From contig NZ_KB905378.1 in NCBI RefSeq assembly GCF_000379085.1, positions 1,303,312 through 1,367,311 on the forward strand: 64,000 nt of DNA, read 5' to 3'. Source of the stretch: Halomicrobium katesii DSM 19301. Lineage in GTDB: Archaea; Halobacteriota; Halobacteria; Halobacteriales; Haloarculaceae. Within the stretch, counting starts at the first letter, position 1. Every line of letters starts with the position of its first letter. The notes below the pieces were generated by a model, which had not been told where the DNA came from, did no database searches, and saw nothing but the letters and a program-made list of their open reading frames with translations. The translations under genes were made by a program, and so were the position numbers. Below are positions 27,317 to 34,916 of the stretch, one piece after another.

Positions 27317-28366
27317 ATGTCCACATCAGAGGACCTCGAAGAGCTGCCGGGCGTCGGTCCGGCCACAGCGGAGAAGCTCAAGGACAACGGCTTCGACGGC
27401 TATCAGGGAATCGCCGTCGCCTCCCCCGGCGAGTTGTCGAACACGGCCGACATCGGCGAATCGTCGGCGGCCGACATCATCCAGGCCGCCCGAGAGGCCG
27501 CCGACATCGGCGGGTTCGAGACCGGCGCGACCGTCCTGGAGCGTCGCGAACAGATCGGGAAGCTCACCTGGTCGGTCTCGGAGGTCGACGACCTGCTTGG
27601 CGGTGGCATCGAGACCCAGTCGATCACCGAGGTGTACGGCGAGTTCGGGGCCGGCAAGTCCCAGGTCACCCACCAGATCTCGGTGACCGTCCAGCTACCG
27701 GCCGAACACGGCGGTCTGGAGGGGAGCGCGATCTTCGTCGACTCCGAGGACACGTTCCGCCCCGAGCGGATCGATCAGATGGTCCGCGGCCTCGACGACG
27801 ACGTTCTCGAAGACACGATGGTCCTGCACGACCTCGTCGAGGAGGAGGGCGACGCCGACGCGGGCGACGAGGAACTGCTGGAAGCGCTCGTCGAGTCCGT
27901 CCTCGACAAGATCCACGTCGCGAAGGCGTTCAACTCCAACCACCAGATCCTGCTGGCAGAGAAAGCCCAGGAGATCGCCGGCGAGAGCCAGGACGACGAC
28001 TTTCCGGTCCGCCTGCTCTGTGTCGACTCCCTGACGGCCCACTTCCGCGCCGAGTACGTCGGTCGTGGCGAACTGGCCGACCGCCAGCAGAAGCTCAACA
28101 AGCACCTCCACGACCTGATGCGCGTCGGCGACCTCAACAACACCGCCGTCGTCGTCACCAACCAGGTCGCGGCCAACCCCGACTCCTTCTTCGGCGACCC
28201 GACCCAGCCCATCGGCGGGAACATCCTGGGCCACACGTCGACGTTCCGCATCTACCTCCGGAAGTCCAAGGGGAACAAGCGGATCGTCAAGCTCGTCGAC
28301 GCGCCGAACCTCCCGGACGGCGAAGCGGTCATGCGCGTCGAAGAGGGCGGCCTGATGGACGAGTGA
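27317..28366 (+). CDS. radA: DNA recombinase RadA
   Basis: 349 residues, the archaeal Rad51/RecA homologue. The N-terminal helix-hairpin-helix domain ([12 protein letters not shown]..., residues 9-65) binds DNA; the ATPase core has Walker A GEFGAGKS, Walker [12 protein letters not shown], and the conserved [16 protein letters not shown] and [17 protein letters not shown] blocks. It forms filaments on single-stranded DNA and carries out strand exchange. No intein interrupts the gene. It stands alone, with its own promoter. Confidence 0.97.
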   Translation: MSTSEDLEELPGVGPATAEKLKDNGFDGYQGIAVASPGELSNTADIGESSAADIIQAAREAADIGGFETGATVLERREQIGKLTWSVSEVDDLLGGGIETQSITEVYGEFGAGKSQVTHQISVTVQLPAEHGGLEGSAIFVDSEDTFRPERIDQMVRGLDDDVLEDTMVLHDLVEEEGDADAGDEELLEALVESVLDKIHVAKAFNSNHQILLAEKAQEIAGESQDDDFPVRLLCVDSLTAHFRAEYVGRGELADRQQKLNKHLHDLMRVGDLNNTAVVVTNQVAANPDSFFGDPTQPIGGNILGHTSTFRIYLRKSKGNKRIVKLVDAPNLPDGEAVMRVEEGGLMDE

Positions 28367-28646
28367 CCCACGGCGACGCTCACCGTTCGAAACTGGCCCC
28401 CGCAACGGGGTGAGAACACTCACCACGACCCCCTCGTTTCCCCTCGAACCCACCGCCGTCCTGCGTCTTTCGCGCGTCTGACGCACCGCGGTGAAAGTGA
28501 AGCTGGTCCAGAAGAACCGCAAGACTGGAGTCGATCTCTAGCCGAAACGGGGGGGTTCGTAACGTGGGATCGTCTCACGTCCGTCGAATCCAGTCGCCGA
28601 TCGAACGGGCGGCAGCATTTTGTGGGATGGTGACGTACCACGCGGT

Positions 28647-29303
28647 ATGAAGTTCGTCATCGTCGGCTACGGTCGGGTCGGGACGCGGACGGCACGCATC
28701 CTGGACAGCGAGGGCCACACCGTCGTCATCGTCGAGAACGACCTCGACAAGGCCGATCGGAGCGCGGAGGAAGGGTTCGAGACGGTCCGAGGCGACGGCA
28801 ACGACGAGTCCGTCCTCGAAGAGGCGGGGCTGGACGACGCCGACGCCATCGCGGGGCTGACCGGCGACCTCAACACCAACTTCGCGGCCTGCATGATCGG
28901 CAAGGAACACGGCTGTCGAACCGTCCTCCGGATCGACGCCGACTACCGCGAGGAGATCTACGAGAAGTACGCCGCCGACGTCGACGAGATCGTCTACCCC
29001 GAGCGACTCGGTGCTGCGGGTGCCAAGACCGCGCTGCTGGGCGGGAACTTCAACGTCCTGGCAGATCTCACCGAACAGCTCTCGGTCGCCAGCGTCACCG
29101 TCCCCGACGGATCGCCCGCCGTCGGCGAGCGCGTCGTCGCGCTCGATCTCCCCGGCGACGCGCGGATCTACGCGCACGGGAGCGACCGTGAACCGATGAC
29201 GATCCCGCTCCCACGGACGAAGCTGGCTGCCGGCGACACCGTCGCAGTCATGGCCAGTCCCGAGACGCTCGACGACGTGCGAACGTCGCTCAAGGGCACG
29301 TAG
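28647..29303 (+). CDS. trkA: TrkA-family potassium transport regulator (RCK protein)
   Basis: 218 residues. An N-terminal Rossmann fold with GYGRVG (GxGxxG) and an acidic residue ending strand 2 (VVIVEND) binds NAD(H); a TrkA_C domain follows from about residue 140. Such proteins gate TrkH-type potassium channels in response to nucleotides. No trkH lies beside it. The ATG at 28647 begins exactly at the Rossmann strand MKFVIVGYG. Confidence 0.9.
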   Translation: MKFVIVGYGRVGTRTARILDSEGHTVVIVENDLDKADRSAEEGFETVRGDGNDESVLEEAGLDDADAIAGLTGDLNTNFAACMIGKEHGCRTVLRIDADYREEIYEKYAADVDEIVYPERLGAAGAKTALLGGNFNVLADLTEQLSVASVTVPDGSPAVGERVVALDLPGDARIYAHGSDREPMTIPLPRTKLAAGDTVAVMASPETLDDVRTSLKGT

Positions 29304-29308
29304 TCGGG

Positions 29309-29869
29309 TTACCGCTCTCGGTCAGCGGCGTCGGCAGCGCTGGCGGCCAGCCGCGCTACCCGGAGCGGTTCCGGCCGTCCGCCCTCGGGCGTGAACGCGC
29401 GAACGATCTCCCCGGTCCTGTCCTCGCCGATGCCGACACTCCGGACGTACACCGTTCCGTCGGCGACCGAGACCGGACGGCGCTCTGGCTGGGCTCGATA
29501 GGTCGACAGCCGATCGTCCGCGACCGCGGGATCGTCGAACGCGTCCCGGATCGCCGATTCGAGCCCCTCGCTCTCCTCGTAGGTGATCGAACAGACCGGG
29601 AGTCCGGTGGCGTCGTGGAGTTCGTCGAGATCGACGACGTTGAACCACGCGGGCGCGATGCCAGAGACCAGCAGGTACCGAACGTCCTCGCGGTCGAGCC
29701 GATCGACCATGTCGGCGATCTCGGCGGTCGCGTCGCTCCCACCGACCGTGCAACTGCCGAAAACGAATCCGTCGACGACCCGACTAGCGCGGACGACAAC
29801 GCCGGCCAGCGTGCTCGTCGACCCTCGATACGACTCTGCGACGCCCAGCGCGCGGACGCCGGCTTTCAT
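29309..29869 (-). CDS. DUF99 family protein
   Basis: 186 residues. The start MKAGVRALGVAESY and the block YLLVSGIAPAWFNVVDLDEL fit the archaeal DUF99 (UPF0215) family, whose fold has been related to endonuclease V-like nucleases; the biological role is not settled. The family length is normal. It converges on trkA with only 5 bases between stops. Confidence 0.85.
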   Translation of the reverse strand: MKAGVRALGVAESYRGSTSTLAGVVVRASRVVDGFVFGSCTVGGSDATAEIADMVDRLDREDVRYLLVSGIAPAWFNVVDLDELHDATGLPVCSITYEESEGLESAIRDAFDDPAVADDRLSTYRAQPERRPVSVADGTVYVRSVGIGEDRTGEIVRAFTPEGGRPEPLRVARLAASAADAADRER

Positions 29870-29905
29870 CTCGAAACTCCCGAGCCCGCAGTCTGGCGGT
29901 TTCGA

Positions 29906-30088
29906 TTACGTGTTCTCGCCTTTGATGTCGTCGAGCCGGTCCAGTAGTTCGTCGTTCGAGGCCGTAAACTCGAACTCCACGTCACCGTCGTGCTCGTTTT
30001 CCGAGGTGGACAGTCCATCCTCGTCGTCGTACTCTGTGTCGTACTCCTGATTGTCTTGTTCGGATTCGTCGTAGCTCCCAAACCCCAT
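29906..30088 (-). CDS. DUF5786 small acidic protein
   Basis: 60 residues, MGFGSYDESEQDNQEYDTEY onward, extremely acidic, with a C-terminal helix SNDELLDRLDDIKGE. It matches the haloarchaeal DUF5786 family. It has no known function. A TATA element lies about 26-32 bases upstream, fitting a leaderless transcript. Confidence 0.85.
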   Translation of the reverse strand: MGFGSYDESEQDNQEYDTEYDDEDGLSTSENEHDGDVEFEFTASNDELLDRLDDIKGENT

Positions 30089-30113
30089 ACACGTAACCAT
30101 TATAGATTCCCCG

Positions 30114-30120
30114 TGATAAA
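30114..30120 (-). promoter_or_regulatory. TATA element of the DUF5786 gene
   Basis: TTTATCA on the minus strand, 26-32 bases before the ATG at 30088. Confidence 0.45.
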
Positions 30121-30267
30121 TCGCTCGGCGGTTTTGCCGCTACCGTCGCAGGAAACGACAGTAGAACTACAGGACGGCGCAGTGACACGGCCGTCACCAC
30201 CTCGGGATGTCGCGTCTCTCACCGGACAGTCGGCAGCCTGAAACACGAGCCGCCCCTATCGGGAACG

Positions 30268-30879
30268 ATGGCAGTCTACACCGTCACCGACGGCGCGGAG
30301 ACGTTCACCTGCAACGCCTATCTGGTCACGGGCGAACGGACGACGCTGATCGACGCCGGTGCGTACGTCGGCGTCGTGGACGCGATCAGAGACCACGTCG
30401 ACGAACTCGATCGCGTCGTCCTGACCCACCAGCACGGCGACCACGTCGCGGAGCTGGCCTCCGTCCTCGACGCGTTCGACGCCGAACTGTACGCCTACGG
30501 CGACCATCCGCGACGAGACCACGCACTCGCCGACGGAGACACCGTCACGGTCGGCGACCACGACTGTACGGTCGTGTACACGCCGGGCCACGCCGACGAC
30601 CACGTCTCGCTGGTCTCCGAGACGGCGCTGTTCTCCGGCGACGTGGTCGTCCACGACGACGGCGCGTTCGACGACGGTAGTTTCGGCCGGACCGACGCCC
30701 CCGACCAGTCTCGCGAGCGCCTCGTCGAGTCGATTCGGGCCCTCCTCGACCGGCTCCCCGCGTCGGTCGGAGCGATGTACGCCGGCCACGGCAGCGTCTT
30801 CGAGGGCGACGTTCGAGCGGTCGTCGAACGCGCGCTCGAACGGGCAGAACGCCGAGAGCCGAAGTACCCAGCGGAGTAG
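30268..30879 (+). CDS. Metallo-beta-lactamase fold hydrolase
   Basis: 203 residues with the metal-binding motif THQHGDH (HxHxDH) near residue 50, further ligands in YTPGHADDHVSL and SGDVVVHDD, and the late YAGHGSVF. This is the glyoxalase II-like branch with a two-metal site. The substrate is not determined. The gene stands alone. Confidence 0.85.
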   Translation: MAVYTVTDGAETFTCNAYLVTGERTTLIDAGAYVGVVDAIRDHVDELDRVVLTHQHGDHVAELASVLDAFDAELYAYGDHPRRDHALADGDTVTVGDHDCTVVYTPGHADDHVSLVSETALFSGDVVVHDDGAFDDGSFGRTDAPDQSRERLVESIRALLDRLPASVGAMYAGHGSVFEGDVRAVVERALERAERREPKYPAE

Positions 30880-30963
30880 CGCGGAGTCGCGCTCGACGGC
30901 TGCGAGCGGTCGGGAAGAGCTCTCTCAGGGTTAGTTGTCAGGACGGACTGGCACTCGACAGTG

Positions 30964-31578
30964 TCACTCGAACACGCGACCGAGGACGTATAGCCCGGCA
31001 CCCACGGCCGCGAGCGGCGCGTGGACGACGCTGGTCACGCCGTCCCGAACGATTTCGAGCCGGCTGGACAGGCCGTCGGTGACGGGGACGATTTCGATCC
31101 CGAAACCGACGGACGCGAGCGAGCCGACATCGCGAGGGGCGGCCGCGACGAACATCGCCGTCGTGCCGAGTACGACCAGCAAGAGGGTCGTGTGCGTCCC
31201 CGTCCAGTTGGGGAGCGCGTCGGTGAGACGGACCACGATCCCGAAGCCCACCGGCACGGCGATCGCGGCGGCGGTCACGGCCAGGGGCGGTGCGGTCGCG
31301 AACGCGACGATCGAGACGATCCCGCCCGCGACCAGGCCGACCGTGACGCCCATGAACTTCAGCGAGAAGCCGTCGTGAAGCCGCAGCGTCCAGGTACAGG
31401 CCAGCGCAGTCGTCATGATGTAGACGATCCGGTGGGCGATCGTCAGGACACCGTCGGCGAAGCCACTCGCGGCGTAGAGGAACTGCAGTGCCAGCAAGAC
31501 GGCGAGGACGCCGAGCGCCTCGACGACGCTGACGCCCGGGAAGCCCGGTCTGGTCTGCTCTGTGGCGGTGTTGCTCAT
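30964..31578 (-). CDS. Polytopic membrane protein
   Basis: 204 residues with about five to six predicted membrane helices, for example VVEALGVLAVLLALQFLYA, VGLVAGGIVSIVAFATAPP and TTLLLVVLGTTAMFVAAA. No family was recognised. The ATG at 31578 is favoured over a GTG 15 bases upstream. Confidence 0.65.
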   Translation of the reverse strand: MSNTATEQTRPGFPGVSVVEALGVLAVLLALQFLYAASGFADGVLTIAHRIVYIMTTALACTWTLRLHDGFSLKFMGVTVGLVAGGIVSIVAFATAPPLAVTAAAIAVPVGFGIVVRLTDALPNWTGTHTTLLLVVLGTTAMFVAAAPRDVGSLASVGFGIEIVPVTDGLSSRLEIVRDGVTSVVHAPLAAVGAGLYVLGRVFE

Positions 31579-31831
31579 CGCTTCGGCGTCCACTGCGTGG
31601 GGCCGACGTAAGTCTCTGTGGGATCCGGTGTCAGCGCGTCGGCTCGCGGACCAAAGAGAGGGGTGGGTTGCGGTGTCCGGGCGCGCTCGGGAGGATGGGA
31701 GACTGAATGTACAGTCGATGTGCGCGCCCGTGTCGACGGGTTAGGACGACCGTACATAAATACCCGTCAGACGGGCGTTCGACGGCGGCGTAGTCCGTGG
31801 GTTTTTCTCTCGCGCGTGCCTCCCGTCGGGC

Positions 31832-31927
31832 GTGACCTGGGAGGAACTCTTCGAGCGAGCGACGGCGTACGAGACGAGCGTCGAGAGCGTGCGTTCGGCA
31901 CTGGAGGAGCGACGCCGTGACGGGTGA
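31832..31927 (+). CDS. 31-residue helical protein overlapping a PIN-like gene
   Basis: GTG start; the product reads VTWEELFERATAYETSVESV followed by 11 more residues rich in Arg and Glu. It is an amphipathic helix pair of the same style as tiny proteins found before this PIN-like gene in other haloarchaea. It overlaps the next gene by 11 bases in another frame, which suggests translational coupling. A possible TATA sequence (ATAAATA) lies about 75 bases upstream. Confidence 0.55.
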   Translation: MTWEELFERATAYETSVESVRSALEERRRDG

Positions 31928-32384
31928 GTCGACCCGAGTCGTGGCCGACGCCGACGTACTCGCCGCGGACCTCCTCGTCGGTGGGGACGCCCGCGCCGCG
32001 CTCGATCACGTGCGCCGACACGACTGGGTGACGCTGGTCGCCAGCGTCCCGCTGCTGGACGACGCCGAGGCGGTGATCGCCGATCTCGCAGACGACTCGC
32101 TGGCCGCCGACTGGCGCGAGCGCGTGACGACGGCGTGTCACTGCGTCGAGCACCCGCCCGACGACCACCCGGGGCTTGCCGCCGCCTACCGCGGCGAGGC
32201 CACGCACCTGCTGTCGTACGACGACACGCTCCGGTCGGCCAGAACGGGGTTGTCGATCCAGCCCCACGCCGACCTCAGCGTCCGTCCGCCGGACGCGTTC
32301 GCCCGGCTGTTCGACCCCGCGGCGGTGTACGAGGCGACCCACGACGGCGACTACCCCGGACCGGACAGCGACCCGCGGGCGTAG
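31917..32384 (+). CDS. PIN-like domain protein (DUF7384 type)
   Basis: 155 residues. It opens with RVVADADVLAADLLVGGDAR, a PIN-type first strand with two Asp, and has later acidic clusters (LDDAEAVIADLADD, LLSYDDTLRS) placed like PIN active-site carboxylates. PIN domains are magnesium-dependent ribonucleases. The GTG start at 31917 is set by overlap with the 31-residue gene. The two-gene layout resembles a toxin-antitoxin pair, but wide conservation of this pair in haloarchaea would argue for a housekeeping role. Confidence 0.72.
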   Translation: MTGESTRVVADADVLAADLLVGGDARAALDHVRRHDWVTLVASVPLLDDAEAVIADLADDSLAADWRERVTTACHCVEHPPDDHPGLAAAYRGEATHLLSYDDTLRSARTGLSIQPHADLSVRPPDAFARLFDPAAVYEATHDGDYPGPDSDPRA

Positions 32385-32391
32385 GTCGCCG

Positions 32392-33171
32392 TCAGCGATT
32401 CCCGTTGACGAGCCGGCTTCCCCACCGCTGGAGTGGGCGCGGGACGAACGAGAGCAGACCCACGAGGACGGTCATCGCCAGCCCCGGCACGACGACGGGC
32501 TCGCCGCGCTGGAGCCCCCGGTACCCCGCCCGCGCCACCCGTTCGGGCGTGTAGCAGAGCGTGCGACCGACCGCCGAGTCGCTCATCCCCGCCCGCTCCT
32601 GGAACTCCGTCTCGGTCGGGCCGGGACACAGCACTGTCACGTCGAGGGCGCTGTCCCGGTGCTCGGCCGCCAGCGCCTGGGAAAAGCTGTTGACGTAGGC
32701 CTTGCTGGCGTAGTAGCCCGCCATGTACGCGCCGGGGACGAAGCCCGCGACCGAACCGACGTTGAGGACCTGCCCGGCGTCCCGATCGTCGAGAAACCGG
32801 CGGGTCAGTTCGACGAGCACCGAGACGTTGAGCCGGAGCTGTCTCCGCTCCGCGTCGGGGTCGCTCTCCGCGAAGGGGCCGTGCGTGCCGACGCCGACGT
32901 TGTTGACGAGCGTCTGGACGGAGATGCCACGGTCCTCTAGCGTCGCCCACAGCTGATCGGGCGCGTCGTCCGCCGCCAGATCCATCGCGACGACGTGAGC
33001 CGTGACGCCGTGGCGTTCGAGGTCGGCCGCGAGTGATTCGAGACGGTCCTCTCGGCGGGCCACGAGGACGAGATCGTGTCCGTGGCGAGCGAACTCCCGG
33101 GCCAGCGCCGCACCGATCCCGGCGCTGGCACCCGTGATCAGGGCCGTCCCCGCTGCCTCGCTGCCGCTCAT
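32392..33171 (-). CDS. Short-chain dehydrogenase/reductase
   Basis: 259 residues with the classical SDR signature: TGASAGIG nucleotide-binding loop, the NNVG block, catalytic Ser in NVGSVAGF and YYASKAY (YxxxK). The C-terminus has a hydrophobic stretch (VVVPGLAMTVLVGLLSF) as in membrane-associated SDRs of the DltE/YdfG-like branch. The substrate is unknown. The ATG at 33171 begins just before the dinucleotide fold; the in-frame sequence further upstream is the repeat region. Confidence 0.85.
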   Translation of the reverse strand: MSGSEAAGTALITGASAGIGAALAREFARHGHDLVLVARREDRLESLAADLERHGVTAHVVAMDLAADDAPDQLWATLEDRGISVQTLVNNVGVGTHGPFAESDPDAERRQLRLNVSVLVELTRRFLDDRDAGQVLNVGSVAGFVPGAYMAGYYASKAYVNSFSQALAAEHRDSALDVTVLCPGPTETEFQERAGMSDSAVGRTLCYTPERVARAGYRGLQRGEPVVVPGLAMTVLVGLLSFVPRPLQRWGSRLVNGNR

Positions 33172-33210
33172 GAGACTGTCCCCCCATTCGCTTTCGAGGC
33201 GCGGCGCGCC

Positions 33211-33395
33211 CCGCTCGCATTCAGCGAGGGCCGACACTCGCTTCGCTCCGTGCTCGCGTGTCGCTCACTCCCTTCGCTCCCGCTCGCATTCAGCGAGGGC
33301 CGACACTCGCTTCGCTCCGTGCTCGCGTGTCGCTCACTCCTCTCGCTCCCGCTCGCATTCAGCGAGGGCCGACACTCGCTTCGCTCGTGTCGCCC
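33211..33395. repeat. 69-bp tandem repeat, 2.5-2.7 copies
   Basis: Units begin at 33211, 33280 and 33349 with the common opening CCGCTCGCATTCAGCGAG and contain GACACTCGCTTCGCTC. The period is exactly 69 bases; the first two copies are nearly identical and the third is cut short. The unit is a patchwork of CTCGCTTCGCTC-like imperfect palindromes, a sequence style common between haloarchaeal genes. Because 69 is a multiple of three, open frames run through it, but no gene is implied. Confidence 0.9.
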
Positions 33396-33399
33396 CTCG

Positions 33400-34062
33400 C
33401 TAGTCATCGATCCGACCCGTCGTCTCGACCCACTCGGCGAAGGTCGAAAGCGCCCGGCCGCGGTGGCTGACGGCGTTTTTCCGCTCGGTGTCCATCTCGG
33501 CGAAGGTCGCGCCGTCGTGTTCGAAGATCGGGTCGAAGCCGAAGCCGCCGTCCCCTCGCGGTGCGACGATCGTTCCGGGGACGCGCCCCCGGAACAGCTT
33601 CACCGGGAGCGTCTCACCGTCGACCTGCGCGTCGGTGGTCGCTCCGCCCCGCTCGTCGGCGGCCAGGTCGTCTCCGCGCCGGTCGTCATGATCGACGGAG
33701 CTCGGTGCGGCCTCGAAGCCGTCGCCGTCGCAGTAGGCGACGACGGTCTCGAAGGCGGCGCTGTGGTCGTCTTCCGGTTCGGTGAGTCGCCAGACCCGCT
33801 CGATGCCGAGCCGGTCTTCGACGTACGAGGAGTACGGGCCGGGGAACCCATCGAGCGCGTCGACGAACAGACCGGAGTCGTCGACGATGACGGGCTCACC
33901 GACCGCCCGATAGGCCTCGCGTGCGCCGTGGGCGGCGACGGCAGCGAGGTCGTCGCCCTGGACCTCCGTGTAGTCGAAGTCGAACTGCTCGACCGTCTCC
34001 GCGCCCAGGTACTCCCTGGCCTCGTGGACCTTCCCGAGGTTGGTCGTGACGAACTTGAGCAT
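33400..34062 (-). CDS. rdgB: Non-canonical purine NTP pyrophosphatase (Ham1/RdgB)
   Basis: 220 residues. The start MLKFVTTNLGKVHEAREYL, the VIVDDSGLFVDALDGFPGPYSS block and the GFGFDPIFE and HRGRAL motifs define the family, which hydrolyses dITP, ITP and XTP to keep deaminated purines out of nucleic acids. Between YCDGDGF and LFRGRVPGTI there is an acidic insert of about 30-35 residues absent from typical members, so this version is longer than usual. The stop lies at the edge of the 69-bp repeat. Confidence 0.9.
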   Translation of the reverse strand: MLKFVTTNLGKVHEAREYLGAETVEQFDFDYTEVQGDDLAAVAAHGAREAYRAVGEPVIVDDSGLFVDALDGFPGPYSSYVEDRLGIERVWRLTEPEDDHSAAFETVVAYCDGDGFEAAPSSVDHDDRRGDDLAADERGGATTDAQVDGETLPVKLFRGRVPGTIVAPRGDGGFGFDPIFEHDGATFAEMDTERKNAVSHRGRALSTFAEWVETTGRIDD

Positions 34063-34109
34063 ACCGCGAGTCGGGCGAGGACGGGAAAATAGCCGTCGAT
34101 GTTCGCGAC

Positions 34110-34379
34110 TCAGTCGACGACGACTTCGACCGCTTCGTCCTCGGCGTCTGGCTCCTCCTCGATGCCGCCCTGCTCTTGCCAGACCAGTGCGCCGACGACC
34201 GCGAGGACGACCCAGGAGCGCCAGTTGGCGAGGTTCAGCGAGTACCCGATCCCGAACGGTTTCTCGACGAGCATCGAGTCGCCGGGTTGCCAGTACGAGG
34301 ACAGCATCCGTCGAACGCTCGGGCGTTCGAAGTTGTACGGCACTCCGAAGAGTTCGCCGGACTGTGGTTTGTCGGTCAT
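34110..34379 (-). CDS. DUF5808 family protein
   Basis: 89 residues. The N-terminal half matches DUF5808: GVPYNFERPSVRRMLSSYWQ ... KPFGIGYSLNLANW, followed by one short hydrophobic segment (WVVLAVVGALVW) and an acidic tail. It is probably a single-span membrane protein. The function is unknown. Confidence 0.82.
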   Translation of the reverse strand: MTDKPQSGELFGVPYNFERPSVRRMLSSYWQPGDSMLVEKPFGIGYSLNLANWRSWVVLAVVGALVWQEQGGIEEEPDAEDEAVEVVVD

Positions 34380-34421
34380 GGAATCCGGTACGGCACGCCG
34401 CGTTAAGTCGTTTTTCCTCGC

Positions 34422-34883
34422 TCAGCCCAGCAGCGAGGTGACGGGGCCGTCGAAGTTGATGATCACGGCCTGGGCCCGGTCACCGAACACCGCCTTGCCG
34501 GTTGGCGACCGCTGGTCGCCGGTGAGAAACACGTGGTCGATGTCGTTGTCCGCGGCGGCTTCGAGGATGCGGTCGGCCTCGTTTTCGGCCTGTCCGACCC
34601 GTCCCGCGACGACGTCCCACTCGACGTCGGAGTCGCCGACGACCTCCTCGACGACCGCCGCCGCCTCCTGGTGAACGTCGTCCATGATCACGCCGTCGTC
34701 GTAGCTCGTGTGTTCCTCCGCGGCCACGGCGTCGAGAGAGTCGCGTTTCTCTTCGAACGCCTCGTGAGTGAGCAGGGAGAGCACGTGGAGGCGCGCGTCC
34801 GCGCCATCGGCCAGCTGCGCGGCCTCGGCCAACAGTTCGCGGCCACGTTCGTCCGTATCGAGTACGACGAGTGCGTCGTCCAT
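34422..34883 (-). CDS. Universal stress protein family
   Basis: 153 residues, UspA fold: LVVLDTDERGRELLAEAAQL at the start, a helical hairpin, and a C-terminal HVFLTGDQRSPTGKAVFGD segment in place of the usual G(2x)G(9x)G(S/T) loop, which is degenerate, so ATP binding is uncertain. Confidence 0.82.
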   Translation of the reverse strand: MDDALVVLDTDERGRELLAEAAQLADGADARLHVLSLLTHEAFEEKRDSLDAVAAEEHTSYDDGVIMDDVHQEAAAVVEEVVGDSDVEWDVVAGRVGQAENEADRILEAAADNDIDHVFLTGDQRSPTGKAVFGDRAQAVIINFDGPVTSLLG

Positions 34884-34916
34884 GTCAGGAGCGGTCTGGC
34901 GGGACCCACTTAATTT

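Noticed and set aside
31917..32384. Classical VapBC toxin-antitoxin module
   Set aside because: The upstream 31-residue product lacks a DNA-binding domain, and the PIN-like protein belongs to a family that appears widely conserved in haloarchaea.
33211..33395. Possible CRISPR array
   Set aside because: The repeats are directly adjacent at a constant 69-base period with no unique spacers, and there are no cas genes.
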